Shown in pieces: positions 45,934 to 57,120 of a DNA stretch of 64,000 bases. Where the stretch lies: assembly GCA_021521415.1 (NCBI GenBank), contig JAIQDT010003767.1:62001-126000 (forward strand). The letters are read 5' to 3'. The notes below the pieces were generated by a model, which was not told the origin of the DNA, did no database searches, and saw nothing but the letters and a program-made list of their open reading frames with translations. A program made the translations under genes and the position numbers. The stretch is from Bidens hawaiensis. Lineage: Eukaryota; Streptophyta; Magnoliopsida; Asterales; Asteraceae. The stretch's first letter is position 1. Every line of letters begins with the position of its first letter.

Positions 45934-47077
45934 AGCTAGTCTTGTTACAAATTTCAAGTAAGAGGCAAGAAAGAATATTTTCAAAGTATAAGAAAGATCG
46001 GGAAGACGACTCAGAAGATTGACGTGTGCTTATTGATTAATCAGACACTACGGGTCGAAGTCAACTCGGGGTGACTTGGGGAAAGCCAAATACACTTTGA
46101 GAATAGATAGGAGGCATCACAATCTCTCATTTGATGTCCATCTAAATTTTGAGCTTAATTGAACCTAATTCGTATCACAGAAGCGATGAAAACAATACTA
46201 AGTTTTATACCTGCCTACAACCTGTTTCTCTATGTCATAATACCGCTGAACATGGATCTGTGTGACATCCACTTAATCAGTATGATTCCTGTTCGGATCT
46301 TTTCTAAAACATGCAGGTTCTCGTCAAGACTGAAATTTGATCCCGTTTATTCTATTATTCAAATTTTCGTTATGTACTTCGTATTATGGTTAATTTTAAA
46401 CTTTTGGTTACTTGGTTCTTTGGTCGTTAAGTTTTAATCTTTTTTTGGGCGAAGTTAAAGGCGAAGTTGACCATTGGTCAACTTTGAACAAGTTGTTTTA
46501 AATTAAATAATGGGCGATCTTTCCTTATGGGCGAAGTTGGGTAAGGGCGAAGTTATGATAACTTCGCCCCTCGGTTTTTCTAAAACTATATAACGTGGGT
46601 CTGTGGTCAAGTTAGTCAAACCTCAAAACTTTTAAACCCTCGGCGAACTTATCTGTTGAATCATAACTCTTATTTATCCTTCTGTAATCCGTAATCCAGG
46701 TTGGTCAGATAGTTGTAACCCAAAATCTATATTGGATGTTGTTAATCGGTTTATAAATAATCTGTTTTGATCTCTTTTGTGTTCCAAACCCTTACCACTA
46801 TGTCGGTCCGATTTGAAGGAACTTTTTGATGTTAATAAGTGATACGACACTCTAATCGCATTATTCTCTTCTTATCGATGCTATCTAATCGGCCATTCTT
46901 TGCCTTTACTGGATTTTATTGCTGCGACGTTCATATGCAAAGTTAGGGTTTCGGCGAAGTTGTCCTAACTTCGCCAGTCCCTTTACATTGCTAACGTTGC
47001 AACTTCACCTATTTCATGCTGGGCGAAGTTGTCAACTGCTGTCATAAGATCTGACTTGGCTCGTTTGTTTTGCATAT
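45934..47077. repeat. SIRE noncoding 3' region in copy 2
   Basis: 46020-46350 corresponds to 25800-26110 of copy 1 in reverse. 46440-47040 carries GGGCGAAGTT/AACTTCGCC words. No coding frame. Confidence 0.7.
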
Positions 47078-50035
47078 ATGGCCGCTGTGGCTAGTGCTGG
47101 TGGAGCTGGTGGTGACGAAGGAGGAGGTGATAACAGACAATTTTTTTCGCCTCACAACATGTACATCACCTTGGATCTGGATGCTCGTGGAAATGAGGAC
47201 TTTCGTGAGATAATCTCGTTTCTCATACGCTCACGTATCTATCATGCCATTACTACTACTCTTCTGATTTCACGACTAAATATCGAAGACTTGTGGAGAA
47301 CTGTTGAATACGACTGTAGGGTTGAGCCTTCAGTTATGCGTGCCACTGTCAATAACTAAGTGGTCCAGTTCTCGGCTAATCAGATCAGAGCAGCATTACA
47401 GTTCGGGGATGAGACAACTTATGATCGTACTGAGTTTCCGGCTACGTTCAGAGAAGGTGCGTTTCTGCGTATGAGGTATTCAGGTCCGTTGGGTGACTCT
47501 CAGAGGTGAAAGGGGTTTTTGTTAGACCAGTGGCGGTTCCTTATGCATGTGATGATAGTGTGCATGTCTGGTCGTAAGGCTGGTACTGATGGTATGGGTG
47601 CGTCAATACAATCGGCGATGACTGCTTTGACTTACAACAAACACTTCAGCTTCAGTCAGATGTATTTCTATGAGATTGATCGACAGAGACGTGCAGTGGC
47701 TCAGGAAAGATTTTTGATGTACCCGAGATTCTAACAGATGATCCACAATCATGTAGCTCTAAATTTGCCACAACGACGTCCGATTTCTTATATAGAAAGT
47801 GTGTCTAAGAGAATTTTTGCACAGTGTCGTTCTTCGAGTGCATGTAGCAAGGAGGAGTTACGTCCTAGGCACACAACATTAATTGGGTAATTAGTGAATC
47901 CTGCATATGTTGCTACTCCAGGTGATGAATTTCTTGATCCGGCACCGCAACATGCCGATGTTCCTCAACCACCTCCTGTCGGTCAACCACCGGTGGTGCA
48001 GCAAGCACTGCCTGCTGATCTTGTTGTCACTTCAGAAGAACAGGTTGATCTTGAAGCTGCTTTTGGAGGGCAAGGTTTCTTTGACATGGAAAGGCTTGAT
48101 CCAGCTGATGAAGTTCAAGCCTTAGTAGCTGAGGTGTCTGGTGTGAATATTTCCATGGTTGCTACATCTGTGGCGGATTCTGAGAGAACTGACTCTGACT
48201 CCTCCACCGATGATATCGTTGTAGCACAACAAATCCTTGCCAGACAAGAAAGGATTCATGGCAAGCGTAAGAAAGACTCAGATGACAGTGAATCAGATTT
48301 TGAGGTTGAATTGTATAAAGTGGTACGTCTATCTAAGAAAGAGAAGGTTGGTGAAAGTTCTAAAGTTGGTGAAAGTTCGAGGGTTGTTCATTTTACTCTA
48401 CCTTCCTTATCTGGTATGTCTATGCTACCCGCTTCTTTGTCTGTTCCTCTGCCTGTCACCTCCAGTGTACCCTTGGTGAATGTGTCGTCATCTTTTGGTG
48501 TTCCTCCGACCACGTTTCAGTTTATGGCACCAGAGATTGTTTCCTTACCGCCTCCTACTCTTACTCCATTAGAGGTGGTTGCTATGTTTGCTGAGTCCAC
48601 ACTGGTAGCTACTGCTAGTTTATCTGTATCGATGCCATCCCCAATTCCTACTCAGCCTACACCTTTTATTCCTGCAAGCTTGGAAATCCCACTATGGTTT
48701 GCTCAGGCTACCTCTCCCTTGAATGTTGATTTTGATTCAACTTTGTCTGATTCGGAGAGGATTGAAGCTCTTGAAAGGGTGGTTGATGAATAGTCACGAG
48801 TAAATATTATTCAGTCTGAGACTATTAATCGTTTGGTGGCACAGAATCAAGTTCAGACTGCACTGTTTATTGAGCACGGTAAGATGTTTGATCAGCTTAA
48901 AGAGTTTTTAGCATATCAGGGGGAGTCGAGTTACAAGGGTGATGAATTGAGGACAAAGAAGAGACAAGACATAGATGATGATCCCAATGCATCGAAAGAT
49001 GCATGTGGTGAGTTGCCAAGAACTGAACAAAATCTTGGGACTTCCACATCTCAGGGGGAGTTTGCGGGTCCGTCAAGCAGTACAGGTGGTGAGAATGTAG
49101 AGGTTGTGGATGATGAGGATGTGATGGGAAATGATGATGATGATTTAGTTGAGATGTATTGACGGCTAGTGAGATTGAAAAGATTGGTGAACAGATAGAG
49201 ATTGACAGTGAGTTGGAAGAAGGGAAGATAGTTGATGATGGTGTAGAGCATGATATTCCAAGTGCTGATGAGGTGAAGCTGAGTTTAGATGAAAATGTGT
49301 CGGATGAGTCTGAATGGGAAGAACAGCCAAGATGGAAAGAAGGCTGTGATCAGTGGTTCTTCAAGACAAAGAAGCCTGCGGTACCAACAATGTTCAAGAA
49401 AAGTTACAATATCAAGGGCTATGATGAGTCAAAGAAAGGTATTATCTGTTGGTTGTATGATGAACAGCTGAAATTGTTTGTGATTAAGCGTTATGATGGG
49501 GTTCAGTACTTTAAGAAGGCTTTGAGATCGCTCAACACCTTGCCTGCGTGTGAGGTGAAAGATTTGGCTCAGTTGAGATTGATAAATAGAAGTGGTGATA
49601 ACTTTGCTGAATGGATTGGAAAGATCGTATGGAAGGAAAGTGTGAAAGAGAAAAAGTTTGAATTGTTGAAGACACAGAAAGGGAAGTTAGTCGAAGACAA
49701 GGAAAGAGGCATGAGGACTGATGGGAAACCTTGGATGGTGATGAAGTATAAGCCGATTCGTTGCTTGAAAGAGGTTCCGATGAAGATGATGCACAAGGAT
49801 GTGTTAAAGGATCTCAAGTGGTGGTACGTTGACTGCAAGACTGCCGAAGCTGTTATGGAAGATGAGGACGAACAGGAGATTCTGAGAGTGTATGATCCCA
49901 TGCACTTGGTTAATTTGTCTCAAGCTGATTTGCAGGTACTCAATGATAAGAAGATTTTCTACATTCCTGCGTGGAAAGATGAAGCTAAGAAGTACCAGAG
50001 GGTGGTCTCTGTCTGTGTGAGACAGGGCGTTCTGA
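47078..50035 (+). pseudogene. Extra 3' ORF of SIRE-like copy 2, full length but broken
   Basis: From ATG 47078 one frame continues to about 49160 with five in-frame stops (near 47357, 47507, 47732, 47888 and 48791), then shifts by one base and runs on to about 50020. Parts in order: Gly-rich start, an N-terminal domain of about 250 residues (FFSPHNMYITLDLDARG, LIRSRIYHAITTTL, AFLRMRYSGPLGDS, DQWRFLMHVMIVCMSGRKAG, FLMYPRF), a Pro/Val-rich linker, KRKKDSDDSESD, a coiled-coil-like piece, an acidic stretch, and the conserved C-terminal domain (WKEGCDQWFFKTKKPAVP to DEAKKYQ). The N-terminal domain is absent from copy 1. No signal peptide or membrane segment is visible. Function unknown. Confidence 0.75.
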
Positions 50036-50305
50036 GAGTAGCCCCCTATCTCATCCAACAAAGCATAGTAACCTTCAATCCCAGCCAACCATTTCTCATC
50101 CAACATTGAGCCCTGTGAGGTACAACAAGCGTACAACAAGCGTACAACAAGAAAACAGGTACATCCACCTTCACCACCAAGTCAACTACCACCAATTATC
50201 AACACTTCACCACCAATTATCAACACTTCGCCACCAATTGATAGTAGTTAAGATGAGTTAGATGAAGACTATGATGATTCTGATGATAAGTCTTACAATA
50301 TAAAT

Positions 50306-50896
50306 TTGGATGATGATGAATCTGATGATGAAGAGCTCGGAGATTCAATTGTTGCAAGAAAACAAGTACGTGAACAGATTGTTGCAACCCAAAATAAGGT
50401 GCTTGAGGAATGCTTGAAAGAATCTGGTAAATTGGTTGAGGAAGGTTTGAAAGAATCTGGTGATGCAGGGCCCTCATATTTAGAAACATACATCAGCTAT
50501 GAAGATTCAGATGGTGATGTTAACTCTCCTGGAGAGAGTGAATATGATAACATCAGAGGGAACATGTACAAACAAGATGTTCCAGTTGTAGGTAACCAAA
50601 CTGAGTGGGAAAATTTCATGTGGGTTATTGGTATAAGGTTCCCTACTAGGGATGCTTTTAAAGATGATGTTTGGAAGTATGCTGTGAAAAATGGTAGAAA
50701 TCTATTCATTAGTGACAGTAACAAGAATAGAGGTGGGAGATTAGGTATCAAGTGTGTGGAAGGGTATCCATTTAGTCTGTATTATTCATTTCATAAGGGC
50801 AAAAGTTGTTATATTGTTAAAGGAGTAAAAGGCAAGCACAACTGCCAAAGGTGTAACATTCGTCAAATTTCAAACCCGAAAACCCGACCAACTTAA
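50306..50896 (+). pseudogene. MULE transposase N-terminal fragment (MuDR DNA-binding domain)
   Basis: The 196-residue frame has an acidic, coiled start (DDDESDDEELGD; VLEECLKESGKLVEEGLKES) and then FPTRDAFKDDVWKYAVKNGR, GRLGIKCVEGYPFSLYY and VKGKHNC. This is the plant MuDR N-terminal DNA-binding domain that precedes the Mutator transposase catalytic domain. It stops at 50896 with no DDE core, so it is a fragment. Bases 50040-50305 are Pro/Thr-codon-rich (CCACCAATTATCAACACTTC repeated) and may be an upstream part of the same gene. Confidence 0.75.
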
Positions 50897-51694
50897 TATG
50901 TTTTTTATATACTATTATTATTACCCGGACTATCGTTATTCATCATTAGTTTATTAATCATTTTAAAAATTAATTATTACCCTACACTCGGTTTTGATTT
51001 TGTTTATTGTTAAATCGTTATAACTGTTTGACTAGTACGAAAACCACCGCTAACATTTGTTTTTACCACTTCTGTCTCCACACTCAAACATCAAGGAACA
51101 ATATGCAAAGTATAAATATTATACTTTTCTCTCTTTCTCTTCTTCCCTCTCACCGCCGGCCGACAACCCCCCCCCCCCCATTCTTTCTTGATTCGCAAAA
51201 CTATGCATAATCAACAGATTTGACTTTACCAAGTCGTTCATTTACCTTATACGAGTTACGCCGACAGTCTAATTTTAGAAAACAATAATGAATTGACAGC
51301 CAAATCATTAACATTTGAACCACGTCTTTCTTGATCTCAAAACACTATATAAACACAACTATAATGCAATTACACGAAACCACACTATCCTCTCAACATT
51401 CTGAGTTAAAATCCTAAATCAATTTCAACACACAAGCTATCTAAGATCGAGTTTAATTTTGTGTTTGAAGCCGAAAACTCTAGGTTGTCGTTCACCCACA
51501 ATACATCATCATACTAGGTAATTATTATATGGGTTTTGATCGGATTGGAATGCTTGTTAAAACCCCTCTGTCAATTCAACGGACAGTGGGTATAAGATCA
51601 TCATTTTGGGTGTTGTCTAATTAGGGTTTATATTGATTTGGGAACTTATCGGCGTATGTACTTGAATTAAACCTAAAACAAACTTATATCAATA
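50897..51694 (+). other. LTR-like promoter region, boundaries unclear
   Basis: TATATAAA (51346-51353), a CCACACTATCCTCTCAACATT start region and a donor-like ACTAGGTAATTATT (GT at 51518) follow each other as in gypsy LTRs. A poly-C run lies at 51167-51179. I could not find the ends and cannot exclude a host promoter, but no gene follows. Confidence 0.4.
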
Positions 51695-51850
51695 TTCAGT
51701 TAGTCCAGTTGCTCGTGTTGGTGTGGGTTCAACCTAGGCCCTCGCAGACCCGGGTTCGATCCTCTGCAACACCAGTCTTGACAGTTTTTCTTTCTTTCTT
51801 TTCGTTTTATTTAAATTTTATTATTTTAAGATATAAACATAATAAAAACT
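51695..51850 (+). mobile_element. tRNA-derived SINE
   Basis: TAGTCCAGTTG (51701-51711) fits a pol III A box and GGTTCGATCC (51753-51762) is an exact B box, at tRNA-like spacing. The part after the B box, TCTGCAACACCAG, extends the tRNA-like T arm. A CTTTCTTTCTTTT tail follows. No cloverleaf with a normal anticodon arm can be drawn by eye, so a working tRNA gene is unlikely. Confidence 0.6.
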
Positions 51851-52135
51851 AATAGTTTTTACACTTGTTTTAACTAACCGAACCCCTTTAAACTTTTAAA
51901 TGAATTTGTTTTCCATTTAACGTTTCCATACATATATGTAATTACATATGCATTAATAAATTTATATCATATCGATTTAAGAAAAATATCTAATATATAT
52001 ATATATATAAAGAGAAAATTAAACAAAAAAGAGTTTTACTCGTCTATACGCCTCGATTATAAACCGTCAATACTCCATTAATAAGTATAATTTAATCTTA
52101 TTATTGAAAGATTTTAAACTAATCATTTACATGTT
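51851..52135. other. AT-rich stretch, nothing recognised
   Basis: Low GC with a TATATA run near 51995-52010. No frame or repeat structure noted. Confidence 0.5.
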
Positions 52136-52142
52136 TATTTTA

Positions 52143-52947
52143 AGGGATATTGGTTTTAATACTCCTAACTTTCTCTCATTGGTACATAACAATCTCAACT
52201 TTCGATTTGTCACCCACCACTCCCAACTTTCACCATATTTTCCTGTACCACTCCCTGTCTAAATGAACACTAACCTCGTTAATGTTTTGGACTAAAATGT
52301 CATTCAAATTAGTTGGGGGTGAAAAAGAAAATTAAATAGTTTTATATATACCAAATTTGCCTCCAACCAACCCTAGATAAAGCATCACCTCTCCATCCTC
52401 ATCTACTTCCACCACCATTGCACCTCTGGTTAAACATGAACCATCTACAACATATCGATTTGAAGTAATCCTTTAATAGCCGGAAAACGAGTTGCAGGTT
52501 TCCGGCTAACACCATATCCATTATTTCACCGCCCACCGCCCCAAAACCGCAACCCCCGCCACCACCAGTGTCTCACCCAGCCACCTTCCGGGATTGCCTA
52601 CGTACCGGAAAAATGAGTTGCAGGTTTCCAGCGAGCACCATCTTCATCATATCTCCACCGGTGCACAATCTTCATGATCTCCATCACCTTTTTACACCTC
52701 TGAAGCCAGACCAATCGTTACCGGAAAACATGGCAGATGTGTGTTAAAACTAAAAAATCTGTTTTACCCCCTCAACTAATTTGAAATACATTTTTAGTCC
52801 AAAACATCAACGAGGTTAATGTTCATTTAGACGGGGAGTGGTATATGAAAATATGATGAAAGTTAGGAGTTGTAGGCGAAAAATTGAAAGTTGGGAGTGT
52901 TATCTACCAATGAGGGAAAATTGGGAGTATTAAAAAACAATATCCCT
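52143..52947. mobile_element. Long-TIR non-autonomous DNA transposon (MULE-like)
   Basis: The first 190 or so bases (AGGGATATTGGTTTTAATAC...) return at the right end as an inverted copy (to 52947) with moderate divergence. The flanks carry TATTTTA on both sides (52136-52142 and 52948-52954). About 400 bp of CT-rich filler lies between, including two copies of a phrase near GAGTTGCAGGTTTCC (about 52485 and 52610). No transposase. Long TIRs suggest Mutator-like ancestry. Confidence 0.8.
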
Positions 52948-53182
52948 TATTTTAACTCTCATAAAATGTATATAAAATACAGTTATTAATCCCCAAATCC
53001 GTTATAAACCCTTGTTATCGAGTCTTTTTCGTTTTATCATTAGATTATTTATTTAGTTGTACCTTTAAAACTTAGGACATCACATCGAGACTCGTGGAAT
53101 TAACTAACATGTTCGCTTTAACCGCCTTCCTGTTACCACCGTTACGTCATCGTCTATCATATCCAATGTGAGTTTACATACC

Positions 53183-55670
53183 TGTCACACCCTCAAATTT
53201 CGACTAACGAAGTTTTATCGTGAGGCGCGTGACATACCAGGATCCAGCTCATTCGTAATACCAAACAATCATTTAAACTATATAAAACACCATTTATGTC
53301 TAATCCAACTAATTGGTAAAACAAAAATGAACCAAACAGTTCCAAAAGTTTAGCGGAAGCGTTAAAGTAAAACAATAAACCATGTACTCAAACATGCACA
53401 ACTCATCTAATGTAAACAGTGTGAAATAAAAGTTCATGCAACAAGTGTGACTCCAAACATAAGCAATGCAAACCCGCTTCAAGGCACATCTAGCAACTTG
53501 GGCAAGTATAAATACTCAAGGGTCAACACGAGGTTGGTGAGTTCATAAGTTGTAGTTAAAAGTAGTATATATATTATAGATAGTATACGTAGCATAAGTA
53601 GTGTATGTATAAGTAGATTTACAATTTTTCAAATATATCAGGGTAGCTAACCCATTTACAAGCTACTAGACGTTTGAACCGAAGGTGACTGTCTGTATGC
53701 CTTTTTACCAGGTATATCACAAAAAGCTGGCTCAAGTATGTTAGGACAATTTACAACCGTCCGACTTCCAGCCGATTTTAGAAGGTGGGGTTTGTCAAAC
53801 TGAGTAGTACTACTTAATGTTCCTCGCGATCCCATCCTAACGGTTCAATGTATGTAAGGACTTTAAGTGATATGAAGGCATCTAGTATACACTTGTGATA
53901 TATAAGAAATTACATAAATCCATAATAAGTTGCTGCGTTTTCCTCCAGAAAACCAGTATGTAAGTACGTCCGTGTTTTCAATTCATAAAACATGTATAGG
54001 CAAATGTTTGTGTTTTCAATCCAGAAAACAATTATACGAAAATAGTTTAGTGTTTTCAATCCAGAAAACATGTAAGGAAAATGTTTGTTGTTTTCTTTCT
54101 AGAAAACAAGTATATGAAATTAGTTTTGTGTTTTCTCTCCAGAAAAAAAATAGGAAAAAGCATGAACTCACCTGGTATCGCGTGTAAGATACTTTTCTCA
54201 AAACCAAAAGGATGCACTTGACTCACTAACCATTACCTAGTAAAAGTGTTTTAAGTTATGAGAATGTGTTCAACAACACATGACTCTAAAACCCAAGTAT
54301 GGACTCACACAAACTTGACCCGATGACTCGTTGGTGATAATATGTAATTTTAAATGTACCAAAAGTCTTAACATGTATCCACACATCATATCACGGAAAA
54401 TAAACCAAAAATTTATCATATAACTCAACTTATGATCATTTAGTTCACGAGAGAGATTATGGCATGTACAAACTGATTTTACAAACTAAGTAAAACTTAA
54501 GAATAAATTACACAATATTTACCACAGTAGCATATAGAAATTAGGTTTCTCAAACAATTTTTATTATATTTTCTCATATATACAAAACGCACAATACATC
54601 AATCATTGCAGATAGGTACCAATAGTTTAGCAACTTGCGCAACAAAAAGTTGTTTCATGGTTCTCTCAACTCATTTACCAAATTGTACAAGTCCAATTTT
54701 GTATTCTAGACTCATAATTATAAGTTCCACAACAGGAACCAACCCATTTTAACTTTCCAAGAAAGATTTATGATGCTGGGAAGACAGACCATAATCTGAC
54801 TCCCCGTTTCAGCTTTGACACATGTTTTTGTAAAATCATAAAAACTATTCAAAACTTATCCAAAAATTATAACATTTACCTTTATAGAAACTAGACTCAA
54901 AATACTATATCCTAGAATCAAGAATCGATCGATAATAATCATTTAAAATCATTTTACAACCAATCGATAAACGAAAACGAATCTGTCAGCAAACTGTTGT
55001 CATCAAAACTCAAACCCTAACATGTTTATGTCATCCCTAGGATTCTAAATCATCAATTAACATTATAACCATCAAATTTACAGAGATTGAACTTCTAGGG
55101 TTTCACAATAACAGATCAAAACATAAGAATTGATACATAAAACTTACCAATTAACATTAGGAATTATGTGAATCACTTAAAGACACCTCTAATTGCATGA
55201 TTAAGATTGAATTGAAGGTGATTAGGGTTTGTTGGGTGTTTGACATAGTAAAATAGAGGGAGAAGAGATGTTTCGATGGTTTTGGGACGGGAGTTAGGGT
55301 TTTGTTATTTTATTAATATTATATTTAATCATATTTAAAAGAATGACCCTTCTCGAATGAGTTTTTGGCTTTAAAAGAACCTTTTAACCCCAAACCGAAT
55401 TATAATCGAATAATTACGACCAAAACACTATCCCGAGTTTATAAAAGTAAAGCCTCATTGTTTGAGGTATTATTTTTATATAATAACTAATAACATGTTA
55501 AGAGGGCATATTGCACTAAATCGTGTAACACGTAAAATCATCCAACGCATAACAACTATATCAGAATTATTTAAATATATATGATTCGACATTAATCACC
55601 AACGTGTACCGACGGACTCATGTGTGTGATTCATTATTGACTCGTGTAAATGTTATGCATGACGTTTAAC
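53183..55670 (-). repeat. Gypsy LTR in antisense orientation, solo or truncated
   Basis: Starts TGTCACACCCTC and has the same plan as the Tekay LTR: GGTTGGTGAGTTCA about 350 bp in, a word array (53930-54150), then ATGAACTCACCTGG, which on the minus strand is a donor-like CCAGGTGAGTTCAT. No PBS or coding region adjoins it. The right end is not defined; 55670 is where copia-like sequence begins. An 85-codon frame over the array is a by-product. Confidence 0.6.
53930..54150. repeat. GTTTTC/GAAAAC word array
   Basis: Six units of about 40-45 bp built as TGTTTTCAATCCAGAAAACA, each an imperfect palindrome, separated by TATRNGAAAA-like spacers. Confidence 0.85.
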
Positions 55671-55855
55671 TGTTGGGTCATAAATTGGTTAGACTGACGC
55701 ATATCAAAAGACCACTACATGATCAAGACTAAAGTGATGTAAACGAAGACGAGTTGAAGAATTGCATTAGTGAAATACCAAAATCCTTATGGATTTCGGT
55801 TAGGCTAGTCTGATGTGAAATAAACAAGAACGAAGCTACAAACCAAGGGGGAGAT
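55671..55855 (+). mobile_element. 3' tail of a copia element with PPT
   Basis: It starts TGTTGGGTCA like the LTR at 55856, but then diverges and ends ACCAAGGGGGAGAT, a copia polypurine tract immediately before that LTR. It looks like the end of another internal region, as in a tandem or recombined array. Confidence 0.5.
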
Positions 55856-56266
55856 TGTTGGGTCAATATTTGATGGTTTGTACTTAGTTTACTTGTATTG
55901 GGCTTGGGCTACTAGTTGTTATGTAAACCGAGAACACTTTAATGTTCTCGGTGGGCTTTTGGTTCATATGGGCTTAGTTGTTTGGTTTCCCTATATATAG
56001 TTCATGTAATGTATAGGGTAATGGTTGTTCATATTGAAAGAGGTTGAACACTCTGAGAGCCATCATCTAGAGAGCAATACCGATTGTGTAATCTCATGTA
56101 CCAGATGGTTTACTAATATAATCGTGTGCATTTGGAGTATTACATCGTGTTCATCATATTTATTATTTCGTATCATTGTTCTTGAATAACCACTTTGTTA
56201 GGATTCCGCACTAACATCGTGTTCGGGTTGATATCATATTGTAGTGATCCAGATTCGGGACCTTCA
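55856..56266 (+). repeat. LTR of copia element 3
   Basis: TGTTGGGTCA to GGGACCTTCA, 411 bp, with TATATATAG near 55990 and a PBS right after. It is flanked by a PPT on the left as well. Confidence 0.85.
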
Positions 56267-56268
56267 CT

Positions 56269-56280
56269 TGGTATCAGAGC
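56269..56280 (+). other. Primer-binding site (tRNA-iMet) of copia element 3
   Basis: TGGTATCAGAGC, two bases after the LTR. Confidence 0.92.
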
Positions 56281-57120
56281 CTCTTGAACCTTTAAAGGCT
56301 CGTTTTGATATTAACAGATTCAAGATTTCGGGTGGTTTGAGTTTTCCGGCGAGAAGGTCATCGGAGAAGAAAAGGAATTATTTTTGGTGAAAGATTGGTT
56401 GTGTTTTTGGAAACAAATCAAATCCCACTAAATTCGGAAGGTTGTTACTGCCAAAATTCAAACTGTCAGACTAGTTTTCGGCCACTTTCACGAGTTCTCG
56501 GCCACATTCAAGTGTTTTCGGTCAAACCGAGTTTTCGGTTAAAGCTAGTTTTCGGTCAACGCAAGGTGTTCTCGGTCAAAGTTTGTTTTCGGTCAACGAT
56601 TGGAGTTTTCGGTCAAAAGGAAGGGCTCTCGGTCAACTGAGTTTTCGGCCAGAAGTGTTCTTGGTCAAGCTTTGGGTATTTGTTCCACTTGTGTTCTCGT
56701 TAAAAAAAAAAGTAAAAACTCATTTTTGGTGGGAAAATTTTTCTTGAACGAAATTTTTCCAAAATACTCCTAATAAGTAAAAACTCATTTTTGAAAATTT
56801 TGGCGAAAGCAAATTTTTTTCGGGTGATTTTCGGCGAAATTTTGGCGGGAAATTTGAAAAAATTTGTCTTGAACGAAATTTTTCCTGGACGCCTCTTTTG
56901 AGCGGGACATCTTTCTTGAGAATTTTGGCGATCATATTTTTTTCGAGAAATTTTGGAGGGAAAATCGGTTTAATCTCTTTAATTTCTCAACGGATTTTCC
57001 ACAACTCATCTCAATGTTTGAAAGTACTCTTAATTAGTCTCCTCCCTCACAAGAAGTATATCAAAATTCATCTGAGAGAAGTTTTAAACCATCTTCTTTA
57101 AATTGTGGTTGAAAAATAGA
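56281..57120. repeat. Leader of copia element 3 with TTTTCGGTCAA words
   Basis: GTTTTCGGTCAA or close variants recur about ten times at 56465-56700, all in one orientation. Further on, AATTTTGGCG and GAACGAAATTTTTCC recur at 56735-56960. No credible frame; an 81-codon frame at 56395 covers the array. Confidence 0.75.

Larger units (their letters stand above)
41694..50035 (+). mobile_element. SIRE-like copia element, copy 2, internally deleted
   Basis: One LTR (41694-42098), PBS, leader, gag, protease and the start of integrase, then a jump near 45895 to the noncoding 3' region, then the extra 3' ORF. RT and RNase H are missing, as are the 3' LTR and PPT; homology to copy 1 ends near 50035. 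The bases before the LTR are GTTTA; no partner duplication was found. Confidence 0.88.

Noticed and set aside
47078..50035. The SIRE extra ORF as a retroviral envelope gene
   Set aside because: No signal peptide, membrane helix or cleavage site is visible in either copy, so I left the function open.
51701..51775. A functional tRNA gene
   Set aside because: A and B boxes are present, but no complete cloverleaf or acceptor stem can be drawn. SINE fits better.
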